DNA from: Synchiropus splendidus
Taxonomy: Eukaryota > Chordata > Actinopteri > Syngnathiformes > Callionymidae
DNA length: 64,000 bases
Reading direction: 5' to 3'
Assembly (NCBI RefSeq): GCF_027744825.2
Contig: NC_071334.1
Coordinates: 33,883,937-33,947,936, forward strand
The notes under the pieces are model-generated. The model worked only from the letters and a program-made list of their open reading frames with translations, had not been told where the DNA came from and did no database searches. The translations under genes were made by a program, and so were the position numbers. Shown here piece by piece: positions 1-10,546 of the stretch (position 1 is its first letter; each line of letters starts with the position of its first letter).

Positions 1-1149
1 CTGAAAATTACAAAGCAAGAAGAAAGTTGAGGAAAATGAATTACTCCATGACATTATATGCTTAAAATTTGATGTATAACAATGTATTATTTCAGTTTAC
101 ACTAATTTTAGCCTCAATTTGAATCATAAATACTGGAAGGTTTGAAGGGTGAATATCTTGGCTACAGAACTATGGCTATATCATGTAGTTTATCATATGA
201 AGGCAATGTTCTACAAGGCATTTTCGCAAAAGATTTTATTCACAATACTGTGAAAATAGTAATTTCATTTAATTTCAATATAGCTACTATATACATATTT
301 TTGTCCATATGAAGCCAAGAGTGACCCGCAGTCTGAGCGCTCCCTCATCATGAGTGGAGGACTCTGCTACTTAAGGTAGACTGTTAAGGATGTTCTGACA
401 AAGTGTTTTTAGGAGGAAGAATGTATGCCGACAAAAAAAACCAATCACCATTCAGGATAGTTTTTTTCATTCAATTCAATTCAGAAATTGTTCCTTCTTG
501 CACACAGATGAGTTGTGTTTGACATCCTACCTCCCACATCATTTACGGCAAAGCTACTGTCATAAATGTGAGCTGTCCACTATAAACATGTGTGTAGTAG
601 GTTCAGTGCAGCTGACCAGCAACAAGTCCCTAAATGCAATATTTAACTTTCACTTAATAAGCGTTCAGAAGTGAAGAGCGAAGACCATCGTCCAATGACA
701 TGCTCATCTGTTCTTTTTCCAAATGGTCGGCTATTCTCCGCATGAGCAATGTTTTCTGTTTTGCTTCACGACAACGCTCGACACATCCAATCAGTGATGC
801 GTAGTAGCTTCAACAGGGGTAACTCAGTGTTTTTCTCCAGCTAACCTGCTCGCTAGCTGGTTTGCTTCATGGCGTATGTTGCCACAGCAACTGACGGAGA
901 GGTCCACAGATCCTGCTTCATCAAACCGAAAACCCTGAGTCTGCTCACTTCAACCAACTTTTCATTTAACCACATTTTTGAAACAGGCTGCTGGTCCATG
1001 AGAAAAACAACACCAAGCATGTGGTCAGAGGAGCAGTTACGGTGATGATGTTGTTTGTTTTTCAAGATCTTTGGAGCAACCTCTAAGAGGTGCACCTTCA
1101 AGTTACCACCATCCGTCAGTTGGTGTCCAGATTTTACAGACCCAAAATC
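1..1149. other. AT-rich flank, no gene seen
   Basis: I see no exon with acceptable splice sites and no recognisable protein. The stretch is AT-rich in its first 300 bases and then of ordinary composition. The part next to 1149 would be the 3' untranslated side of the minus-strand Ig-like gene that ends at 1150. No good polyadenylation signal is visible close to that stop codon. Confidence 0.5.
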
Positions 1150-1804
1150 TCATGTGGATGGCTGATGTGCGTTCAGGTGTTTTGTGCAGAGCCTGCGTCT
1201 GTAAACTTGTCCATCTTCGACTGTCCCACACCAGAACTTGGATCTGCTACTCCACTCCTCTGCTGAAACCTTCCAGACTGAAGTGGCGCTGTAGCCGTTA
1301 CCATTCTCTGCTGTCACCTCGACCGATGCAGTCATGATCTGCTCATCAACCCACCACAGGACGTCCTGCAGTGGAGACCTGAGACGTGTGACCACACAGA
1401 CCAGCAGCTGTGGAGACTCTGGGTCCTCACTGAGATGAACTGGAGACACGAGCTGCACCTCGGGACCACAACCTGTGCAGACAGAGACAAAGACATGTTT
1501 GAGATGATTTTGCTTGGAATATGAGACTGAAGAACTCACCTGCCGCTCTGTTGTGAGAATGATAGGAATCATGTTCATCATGTGTTGCTGCTCCTCCTGA
1601 GGTCACCAACAGACGTGTCTCTTCACTGAAGACCACCGAGAACGAAGCACTTTGTTTCCTGGTCGGAGGTGGGATGCAGAGAACCAAGCAAACTGACCTA
1701 CAGGAGGAGAAAACTGGCTCACGCACTGACCACAGAGCAGACTGTTGAAGCAGCTGGTCATCATCTCACCCCAGCAGGACCATGCAGACCGCCACTGTGT
1801 CCAT
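1150..1804 (-). CDS. Secreted leader-J-like-C1 Ig protein (lambda5-like layout)
   Basis: Three exons read in frame on the minus strand: 1804-1770 (ATG at 1802-1804), 1697-1540 and 1472-1150, giving 171 residues. Donors are GTGAGA and GTGAGT; acceptors follow pyrimidine-rich tracts, and intron phases (2, then 1) agree. Residues 1-20 form a signal peptide. Residues 31-45 resemble a J-segment strand (FSEETRLLVTS), but the usual FGxG glycines are lost. Residues 67-160 are a C1-set Ig domain: Cys90, Trp104/105, a YS-A-TSVWKV strand, EEW and Cys146. Cys160 lies near the end, where light chains carry the interchain cysteine. There is no V domain, no membrane segment and no visible recombination signal. 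A leader, J-like strand and C domain is the plan of the surrogate light chain lambda5 (IGLL1). The C domain could also derive from a TCR or an ordinary light chain. C1 identity is firm; the lambda5 comparison is inference. Confidence 0.62.
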
Positions 1805-1924
1805 CCTGGAGACTCGTCCTTCTTCACTCAACTGGAAGGACAATAGATGTTCGGCGAAATGTGGGTCTCCATCTGCTTTCGACAGATAGTTCTATCAGCC
1901 ACCGACCGCTCCTGTATTACATCT

Positions 1925-2530
1925 GCTATACTAACATACTAATCTATAATGTGATGGTCATTGCAGTATTATTATTGTTGTTATTATAGTTATCGTTAGT
2001 ATTAACTAGAGAGCTATACTTTTAATCCTCAACACCATAGAACTCTACTCATAGAACTAATAAGACTACCTCTGCTATTAATGCAACTAGTACCACTATA
2101 CCACTATAAACACAACTGCATTCCTCTGACAAATGGTTAATAATCGCCCCTTAAGCTACTACTCCTAACACCAATACTTCTGATACTACTAATGCATTAC
2201 TACTACAACCACTGACACTATCATTAAACCCTGTACTATGACTTTTAGTACGAACTACTATTGCTATGTCTGGCTCTGCCACAACAATCTGATGTACTTC
2301 TACAACATAAACAGATATCAATACTGCACTATATTAGATTCAAACTGTAGCAACTACTAGCATGACTACTATTACTACTTCCTGCAGTTAGTGCTTACAA
2401 TACTTAAGTTGTTAAATACTAATACAATCACTGCTAGTACTATCTCTTGTATTACAACCACTAGAAAGAATAGTAGCTACTGCACTGCTGAGTCAAGTAA
2501 CTACTACTAGTCATTATTCTATTGATTAGA
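1925..2530. repeat. Degenerate TAC/CTA triplet-rich tract
   Basis: This stretch is dominated by CTA, TAC and ACT triplets in loose tandem order (many ctactac and actacta runs) with frequent point changes. It looks like an old trinucleotide array. Its complement matches the composition of the GTA/GTG-rich tract at 11100-12070. No gene is seen inside. Confidence 0.55.
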
Positions 2531-2635
2531 AAACACATAATCACATGTATTGCAGTAAAATAAACCAGAAGTACCTGCTGCGAAGGAGCTCCTCTCCATC
2601 CGCGTCTGCGATGCGAGGAACTGCTGAGGCAGAAC

Positions 2636-2800
2636 TGTGAAGGTCTCCAGAGGAGACAGCAGCTCTGGGATCCGAGCGACGGTTGATGAACGAGATGAAA
2701 ACAGGAAATTTTCACTGCTGCTGGTTCAGCTGCAGGAGGCTGGCCACTTACACCTGCTGGTACTACAACAACTTTATTCATGCAGCGGTCAGACACGTTT
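2636..2800 (+). pseudogene. Decayed Ig V-set exon
   Basis: In one plus frame the stretch reads like the second half of a V-set domain: a VKVSRGDSSSGIRATVDERD segment, then KFSLLLVQLQEA, which is the typical E/F strand before the second cysteine. The reading frame then shifts. In the next frame ATYTCWYYNN follows, the expected Y-x-C turn. An inferred 2-base loss between the two parts explains the shift. An in-frame stop lies just upstream, and no first half of the domain is readable. It is on the strand opposite to the two Ig genes on either side, so it is an independent relic. The exact V-set family cannot be told. Confidence 0.5.
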
Positions 2801-2829
2801 TACTTTGAGGAAAACCTCAGTAAGAATAC

Positions 2830-3341
2830 AGTTGGTGTGTTAAAGAGAACTCAAGTGATAGAGTGATTTACACATCCAAACATTTCTTAAATTAATCCTC
2901 CATCCACACTTTCGTTTGCTAATAAAACCCTCACATTTTTTTTTGCTTAATATGTCATTATACATCAATTGTTTAATTGATATATTAATGTGATATATTA
3001 CTTACTATTACACTGGAATAAATCAAGTAATGACGTCAAACAGCACTAACCCTAACACTTTAAAATGTCAATGACATACATTATACATGTATATATTATA
3101 CATGTATATATGTTTTCGAGTTAGTGACATTTCTGAAACTATTGATTCCCTCGTATAAATCTGTTTTGATGTATGTTCTCTTCCAGGCTGATACATCAAC
3201 AACCTATTTACACAACACTTTTAGGCTATAAAAATAGTTTACTGACAATGTAAATATAAAGTATATATGGACATGGTACATAGGTAAGAAAAAAGCTATA
3301 GCTAATTTTAAAGTTTACCTACTGTAGCAGGCGACTATATA
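2830..3341. other. AT-rich spacer with short palindromic TA motifs
   Basis: No gene seen. Around 3080-3115 there are two copies of a TATACATGTATATAT motif that can pair with each other. The TA target site of the Tc1 element closes the stretch at 3340-3341. Confidence 0.5.
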
Positions 3342-3537
3342 CAGTGGCTTGAAAAAGTATTCATACCCCTTGAACTTTCCCACATTTTGTCACGTTCCGA
3401 CCACAAACATAAATATATTTAATTGGCATTTTAGATAAAAAAATCAACATAAAGTGACACACAACTGTGAAGTATAAAGTAAATTATACATGACTTTCAA
3501 TGAAAAAAAAAAAAGCTGAAAAATGTGGCATGCAAAA
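3342..3537 (+). repeat. Left terminal inverted repeat of Tc1
   Basis: Pairs with 4701-4896 in inverted orientation with scattered mismatches and small gaps. The outermost 28 bases match perfectly. Confidence 0.88.
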
Positions 3538-3657
3538 TGTAATAAATGTAATACTAAATAGAGTCTACCAGTGTGTAATCTAACCTTAGTATAAATACAA
3601 CTGTTCTGTGACAGCCTCAGACATTTGCTAAGAGGACACTGGTCAGTGAACAACATC

Positions 3658-4694
3658 ATGAAGTCCAAGGAACAAACAGGTCAGGGATATAGTTGTGGAG
3701 TAGTTTAACGCAGGGTTAGATTATAAAAAGATTTCCCAAGCTTTGAACATCTCACGGAGCACTGTTCAATCCATCATCAAGAAATGGAAAGAGTATGGCA
3801 CAACTGCAAACCTACCAAGACATGGCCGTCCACCAAAACTTACATGCCGAACAAAGAGAGCACTGATCAGAGACACAGCCAAGACGCCCATGGTAACTCT
3901 GGAGGAGCTGCAGAGAGCCACAGCTCAGGTGGGGGAGTCTGACCATAGGACGACAATTAGTCGTGCACTGCACAAATCTGGCCTTGATGGAAGAGTGGCA
4001 AGAAGAAAGCCATTGTTGAAAGAAAGCCATAAGAAGTCCTGTGTGCAGTTTGCCAGAAGCCATGTGGGGGACACAGCAAACGTGTGGAAGAAGGTGCTCT
4101 GGACAGATGAGACCAAAGTGGAACTTTTCGGTCTAAATGCAAAACGTTATGTGTGGAGGAAAACTCACACTGCACATCACTCTCAACACACCATCCCCAC
4201 TGTCAAACATGGTGGTGGCAGCATCATGTTGTGGGGTTGCTTTTCTTCAGCAGGGACAGGGAAGTTGGTCAGAGTTGATGGGAGGATGGATGGATGGAGC
4301 CAAATACAGGACAATCCTGGAAGAGAACCTGTTGGAATCTGCAAAAGACTTGAGAATGGGGCAGAGGTTCACCTTCCAGCAGGACAACGACCCTAAACAT
4401 AAAGCCAGAGCTACAATGGAATGGTTTAAAACAAAACGTATTCCTGTGTTAGAATGGCCCAGTCAAAGTACAGGCCTAAATCCTGTCCAGAATCTGTTGC
4501 AAGATCTGAAAACTGCTGTTTGCAAACGCTCTCCATCTAATTTTGCTAAGCTTGAGCTGTTCTGCAAAGAAAAATGGGCAAAAATTATTCCAGTCTCTAG
4601 ATGTGCAAAGGTTGTTAGAGACATACCCCAAAAGACTTGCAGCTGTAATTGCAGCGAAAGGCGGTTCCACCAAGTATTGACACAGGGGGGCTGA
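3658..4694 (+). pseudogene. Tc1 transposase, frameshifted DDE pseudogene
   Basis: The frame opening at 3658 soon meets a stop. The helix-turn-helix part (ISRSTVQSIIKKWKEYG) and the GRPPK hook are read in a second frame from 3743. The first catalytic Asp is in WTDET (codon 4106-4108). Near 4283-4300 a GGAT tandem step has gained a unit (inferred 4-base insertion), which shifts the frame; the C-terminal half continues in the frame ending at 4694. The second Asp is in QQDNDPKH (codon 4383-4385). Thirty-four residues later, where the family has Glu of NPIENL, this copy reads NPVQNL (Gln, codon 4488-4490). A D34E catalytic triad with the Glu replaced cannot cut DNA, so the protein is dead independently of the frameshifts. 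Confidence 0.93.
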
Positions 4695-4700
4695 ATACTT

Positions 4701-4896
4701 TTGCATGTCACATTTTTCAGTTTTTTATTTTAAAAAAAAATTGAAAGTCATGTATAATTTTCCTTCTACTTCACAATTGTGTTGCTTTATGTTGATCTTT
4801 TATCTAAAATGCCAATAAAATATATTTATGTTTGTGGTCGGAACGTGACAAAATGTGGGAAAGTTCAAGGGGTATGAATACTTTTTCAAGCCACTG
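4701..4896 (-). repeat. Right terminal inverted repeat of Tc1
   Basis: Inverted partner of 3342-3537. The inner boundary is placed where similarity to the left repeat fades, close behind the transposase stop. Confidence 0.88.
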
Positions 4897-5390
4897 CATG
4901 TCAGAATCAGCTATTTAGTCAGTATTAACTTGACTAAACATTAGCTCCATTTGAATGGAGTCCTGATTTTTGCTCCGGGATCCTGGTCTCGCTTTTCGAA
5001 TCAAGTGCCCACTTCCCTCTGACTTTTGGCCCTGTGCTCCCTGGCAGTCGATGAATCTCCACTTGTTTTTCACAGATTGATTGATTGATGTTCTAGTGAA
5101 AATCACGATGATAATTAACATATTTAATTGTGAACGTTGTCTTAGTAATGCTCACCTTTGTGTGGTTGAGAGAGAAAGGCATCAAGTTTGATGACCTTCA
5201 CTAATATTGTGTTGCTGGAGAGCTGACGTAGTTCAGTTGGATGTTTGTTTGGAATCACGTTTTACTCTGTTCATTGTCTTCTACAATGTGTCCTCAGGTC
5301 AAAGTTCAATACACGACAAATAAGTGAGCGTGTTCCAGTCTTGGATTCGTCTCAGCAGAAATGAAGACAAGTGTGTCACAGGGTAAGAGC

Positions 5391-5396
5391 TTTATT
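5391..5396 (-). terminator. AATAAA polyadenylation signal of the V-set gene
   Basis: TTTATT on the plus strand, about 70 bases beyond the stop codon at 5467 in the direction of transcription. This places the 3' end of the single V-domain gene here and argues that it is not spliced on to a constant domain. Confidence 0.55.
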
Positions 5397-5466
5397 GTTG
5401 GTTTAACAGCATCAGCTGACAGCAGGAAGGAAGCGAACACCACTCTAGTTAGCTTGACTCATCACG

Positions 5467-6477
5467 TCAGGACAGGGGTTGGTGATGTTGCGCCGCCTCT
5501 TTGGGGCTAATGCTGCAGAAATAAATCCCTGAGTCGCTCAGTCTGGAGCCGCGCAACAGCAGCGAGCCCTCAGCGTCAACAGACACTCTGGACGGACAGA
5601 AAACAGCAGCCGGGGTCACTCCGGACATGTCAGTCGACGTGAAGGAGAGGACGAGCTGCGTTCGGCGTCCTGCCGACCTCTTGTACCAGCTGACAACAGA
5701 TGCTTCTGTGGTGTTGCTGCTGACCAGCAGGGGGCACTTCAGGACCGCATCATCGCCCAGTGACACCTGTACTATCCGAGTGGCTCTCACTCCTTCAGAA
5801 GGCAAGTACAGACACAAATGAATTCAGATAATATTCATCCTTTAGGTCACACATAGATTTTCAGCTGTCATATAATTTATCAGACATAACCTGAGGCCAC
5901 TCATTGACTCATCGACTACTTAATATCTCGAGTAAAGCATTGTCATTTGTGTAGCAATTGCAGTCTTCTCTCGTAGTTCTGAAATAGAAAAATGATCGCG
6001 CGCATTTCAAGTTGAAATTTAAATTCTAATTTAAGTTAGCACGGAAAAGGGTTGTATCATCTACTCTGTTATGTGATATTTTAGTTATTCATAAACAAAT
6101 AAAATTAGGCTGCATATTCTGTTTTTCAATAATGATATGATGAATGCACCTAAAATATACTTTTTATTACAAAAAACTGAGCAATTATTATAACTAAGAA
6201 AACAAACAACTGCCACAAATTGAAGCTATAATAAAGAGTATTAAAAAAATATATATTTAAGCATCAAAACAGTTACAACTCTGGATAAATAATATTGTCT
6301 TTTTCCCAATCTAAATCTATTTAAAACTTAACAACTTTGCACTGCTGAACGTGTTTGCATGAAGCAGTTTAAGTGAAGAGTACAAATGAAGTATTAGGAG
6401 CGCCATTGAGTGCTGAGGAGTGAAAACTCACCGCACAGAGCGAGAAGAAACAGGCAGACTGCTGGAGACGCCATCAT
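5467..6477 (-). CDS. Secreted single V-set Ig domain protein (VpreB-like layout)
   Basis: Two exons on the minus strand: 6477-6432 (leader, ATG at 6475-6477, donor GTGAGT) and 5792-5467, joined in phase 1, giving 123 residues. Residues 1-16 are a signal peptide. The V-set domain has Cys35, Trp51 (SWYKR), Asp102 (DSGIYFC) and Cys108, all in canonical places. Cys81 is an extra cysteine in the D-strand region. The chain ends 15 residues after Cys108 with a non-Ig tail (SISPKEAAQHHQPLS). There is no J strand, and no CACAGTG heptamer follows, so this is not a rearranging V segment. A lone V domain with a non-J tail is the layout of VpreB and of fish secreted Ig-domain proteins. The partner and function are unknown. 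Its position upstream of the leader-J-C gene on the same strand suggests the two could work together (inference). Confidence 0.72.
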
Positions 6478-6479
6478 CG

Positions 6480-9400
6480 ATTTCACAACGAGGATACCTG
6501 AAAATATCATGACTCGGAGCACTGAACTCGTTGAAACATAGTGTACTGCAGCGCCTCCTCTGGAGGACAGACTCTCAAACTCAGACTTTCAAAACGTTAC
6601 TAGAATAGAATAGAAACGTAATAGGAAGTCAGGTTTAACTAAACTAAAACGTGTGTTTCATGTCGCTTTAGCTTCACTAATCGAAGCTGAATGTATTTCA
6701 GGTCTAACTTGATTGTTAGTTCTATGTTAGTTTCCCCCCGTGAAACAACAATACTCAATACAATATTAAACATCCAAAATAGAGAAATAGTTTTGGGTTT
6801 TTTTTTCATTGTGCTTTTTTCTAATAGAAGCAAGAAAAAAAGAAGAAAAAAATCTGTTTTGCATTTTAGATTTTTTTTTTTTATTTTGCGACATTTTACA
6901 CATGACAGACTCTTTGTTCCTGGCTGTCTTTGCGTGGACTTTGGAAGTATGTAAAGTTGCCTTTAAAGCTCTCTATGTATTTGGATGGAGGATGTAAATC
7001 AAGTCGAGCTTCAGGTCCTTCTTATCTACCAAAACAGAGGCTTTCATCACAGCTCCATATACCGTGGTGACTCGCTGTGAGTGCCACTACTGCTGTGGTT
7101 TGATGTGTTGTGTAACCATCTGAAGTTTTGCGGTTGTTGACGGTTGATGCTGGTCTCCTACCACATTCACACCTGCAGGAAGTGACAGACCTATGCTTCA
7201 ATTTCCTGTATGATGTTTCTGACTTGATGCTAAACATCTAATAAACGTTAGCGTAATGTTTTGACTTTGCTACACAACTTGTGTCAGGCCTTTTCAAATG
7301 AGATGTGACCTCTAAAACGCAGGTCTTAAAGACGCTCCACTGTTCTGCAGACAGTGACCCCATCACAGCATTTTAAGCACAACCTTGTAGCAATAAAGAA
7401 ATAGATTTTTATAGTTAGCATTGTTAACTCTATTGCTCCTTCTGCGTCACTCTTAGGGTGGCTGGGAGGTGAAAAACTTTTGAAACAAATTTTCAAATAG
7501 CAAAGCACATTTACAACATTTCAGACAATTTTACAAACTCTGTTCTCAACGCATGCAAATTCTCGTACGGAAAGGTAGGTTACCAGACCTGATCCAGAAG
7601 TGGTTGCTGGAATGCTCCACTGGTACCAATTGTGGGATATCACCAATAGGAGTTGACTAAATGCAGAAATATGTTAAAACAAATTACAAACTGTGAAAAC
7701 AAAGTCTCAAAACCAATTTACAAACTGTGTAAACACGTTTACAAACATGGAAAGACACAATTATTTTGCTAAAGACGTTTGAAATGTTATTAATGTTTTT
7801 CCCTCTTTGTAAATTTGTTTCAAAAGTTTGTGAATCTATTTTGCAGTTCTCAGCCACCGTGCCCTCTGCATGTTCACCTAAAATGATGTTTATAAAGCAC
7901 AATGGAATTCAGACTGTTCCTTCAGTTAGCGTGCAGTACTCATGTCTTCTGTGTGATCTGGTCCCACTAATATTCACTCGGTTGCTAAACACGCTAAATC
8001 ATGTTAAAGTAGATGCTCAATTTAACAACGTATTTATGCCAGTTTTGGCGAGGAAAAAACCTTTAGCTTCTTATGGAGGGTCAACATGCTGTTTTCAGCA
8101 CTTAAATTAGTCATGTACTATACATTTTTATTAGGTTCCATTATACTGTTACTTATCAAGAACTTATCAAGACTTATCAACTTGATCAAGACCTTGTAGT
8201 GCTTCAACCATTCAGATTCCAGCTTAATATTTGCTAGTCTAGTGCTGTCAAATTGACACGTAAAAATGATTATTGTTATTTACCTGCCCGCACTGAAGCG
8301 GCAATGTGTCAATCTGTCAGCAGGAGGCATTTATTTCAAACAGACATGTTTGACAGCATCAAAACAGGCGGCTTGTAAAACACTTCATCAAGGCAGAACC
8401 AAGTGTGAATACTTGAGATTGTTCTGGAAGCAGAACCAGATGATTTCAATTTTTTCTGGAGCTACAGTCGCTGTTCGTATGCCAAAGTGAAGTTGAAAGG
8501 GTTGCAGCTGTAACTCACCGCTCTTCTCAAGTGTTCTGTCTTTGTTGATCCCGAGCTGGCAGTCTCACCTTTGGACTGTGAAGAAGTGGACCATCACCCC
8601 AAAACTGCATCATGTTCGAGTGAAGCTAGTCTCAACTTTTAGTCAGCCTTTACCTGAGGCTTTTCTTCACGGCTTCTCGAAGTAATATGCACTAATAATA
8701 CTAATAATGCACTCGTATTATCTGAGCACCCTGAACATGACCAGGAACCAGGACCCTTGCAAGATGTCCTTGTTTGAATATTTAAATCCTAATTTCTCAT
8801 GAAAATTAATTCTGAGTTCATAACTTAATTGTTGGTGGACAATCTCTAATGATCCAAAGCTGGTTGTTAAGATTATGTCAGCTAAATGGAGAATCCAAGA
8901 TAAAGAGTTATGAAGGAGATGTTTTGTCGCCACTTATGTGCAGCATTTCTTCATGAAGCAAGCGTGTAGCAGTGTGTCTCTCTATTGACCGGTGTATTTT
9001 AACCTGTAGAAAACCCACAGCTCAGATACTGTACTTTTCTCAACATAAATTCTCGGTTGGAGAGAGAAGCTCAGTCGTCACTCAGAGTTAAATATAAGTG
9101 AGGCCATTGGGCCATGGAAATTAAAAATGAAAAGAATTATAAAAAAAATAAAAAATAAAATACATGTCTGCCATAGAAACATGTCAGACAACAAAAATAT
9201 TAATTAATAAATCTTAATAAAAAAATTAATAAAAATGCTCCATATGGAAATAACTTCATACACAAAAAAAACTATAAAACAAAAAAAAGTATTCCATCTG
9301 AAAATAAATAGATAAATAAAATCTCTGCTGTTCCATTATGTTGTTTACAAAACTGATTTTTAAGGGAAAAATGAATAAATGTCAAAATATTCCAGATGAA

Positions 9401-9659
9401 AAGTGCAACTGAAAATAGTCAATAAATCCCGACCTGGTATGTGCCGTCCATAAAAAGAGCCATTGTTACGCCGTAAAATACATACAACAATAAATAAATG
9501 AAAATATTCCAGAGGAAAATATTGAAAAAAATGAAATCAAACAATTCCTGCCATAAATAAAGAGATAAATTCCACTGCATGTTGGGAATAATAAAAAGTC
9601 AAATTGAAAACCCTGGTGGGTACTCGGAGTTAAATCCCTGCTTCTCTGAGGTGGTATCT
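6480..9659. other. Intergenic, no gene seen
   Basis: About 3.2 kb with T- and A-homopolymer tracts (6800-6890, 9130-9300) and a short GAACTTATCAAGACTTATCA-type tandem repeat at 8155-8195. Open frames here are short, have no supporting splice sites and match no family I recognise. Confidence 0.5.
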
Positions 9660-9760
9660 CAGCACGATGTCTCCTGGACACCTCTCAAGTGTTCATGGGT
9701 TTAGCTGGGAGGAGGCCGACCCAGGACACAATGGCACGACGACATCTCAGGTGTGTGTGG
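9660..9760 (+). mobile_element. Short LINE C-terminal fragment
   Basis: The stretch with CTCCTGGACACCTCTC, GGGAGGAGGCC and GACCCAGGACACAATGG follows the well-known order of a fish LINE C-terminal coding segment (family pattern: GRRP..DPGHxxxxxR). Only about 100 bases are recognisable and the frame is not maintained. Identification rests on remembered repeat consensus. Confidence 0.4.
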
Positions 9761-10381
9761 TCCTCTTTGCTTTACATGCTGCCCCCATGAGCTCCATGAA
9801 GAGCGATGTATGATGCTAATGGCTAAAAATCCTGAATTATGTTCATGTAAATAATTTTGACAATAGATTTGTCTTGTGTTCTGGGCTGCCAGGTAAACTG
9901 GTTACGCAATTAACGGACCGCAGTTGTGGTGCAGTGAATTCTGTTTTTGTTGGAGCTGGACACGTTCTCAGGTACGTGTTTTTTTCCACCTTCTTTTTGG
10001 TGAGAACCAGACGACCAATTGGAGAGCAGGGAGGCAGGAGGGTGTGCCGGGGTGGGGGCAGCAGTGGGGCACATTTTTCCAGCTGTTTGCCAGCAGCTGG
10101 ATATAGACCAGGAAAGAGTGAGACAGCTCAGAGTGTGTAAGAGCTTCACTTTCATTTCTGCCTCAGAACCTCCAGCAAAGCCGTGGCCAGCTGCCAGAAA
10201 GCCACATAGTTTGATGGGTTCATCTCAGTTCACGGCGCCGACACAGACAGCCTTTTGAACTCACCTTCTGTAGTTGTGAGGACGAAACCAACCGCAGAAC
10301 TCTGACCCAGAAGCTGCTCCTCTAATGTTGAGCTCAAACAAGTCCTCACTATCCAGCTCGCCGAGACACATTCTTCACAGA

Positions 10382-10395
10382 GAAACGAAACTTTC
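10382..10395 (+). promoter_or_regulatory. IRF/ISRE-like motif upstream of tetherin-like gene
   Basis: GAAACGAAACTTTC lies about 150 bases before the ATG at 10547. It contains the IRF core AANNGAAA and two GAAAC units. Spacing is one base shorter than the textbook ISRE (GAAANNGAAA), so it is a candidate only. Interferon control would fit a tetherin-like product. Confidence 0.4.
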
Positions 10396-10546
10396 CGTGT
10401 GTGTGTTTGTGTGGCTCCATGTTGTGACTTTCCAGAGGTGGTGTGGGGAGAGGGGCGGGGCCGCTCTCCTCCCTCTCTGAAGGGAAACTCCGACTCACTC
10501 CGGCCCACGTCCTTCACCCAGAGCAGCCGCTCCATCTTTGCTCGCC

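Larger units (their letters stand above)
3342..4896 (+). mobile_element. Tc1/mariner-family DNA transposon, inactive
   Basis: The element starts CAGTGGCTTGAAAAAGTATT, and the exact reverse complement closes it at 4896. The left end is preceded by TA (3340-3341). The right flank reads CA, so the duplicated TA target has mutated on that side. Length (about 1.55 kb), long terminal inverted repeats of nearly 200 bp and a single transposase reading frame fit fish Tc1 elements. Long repeats with internal and terminal binding sites are typical of the IR/DR subgroup. The transposase is broken in several places, so the copy is fossil. Confidence 0.95.
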
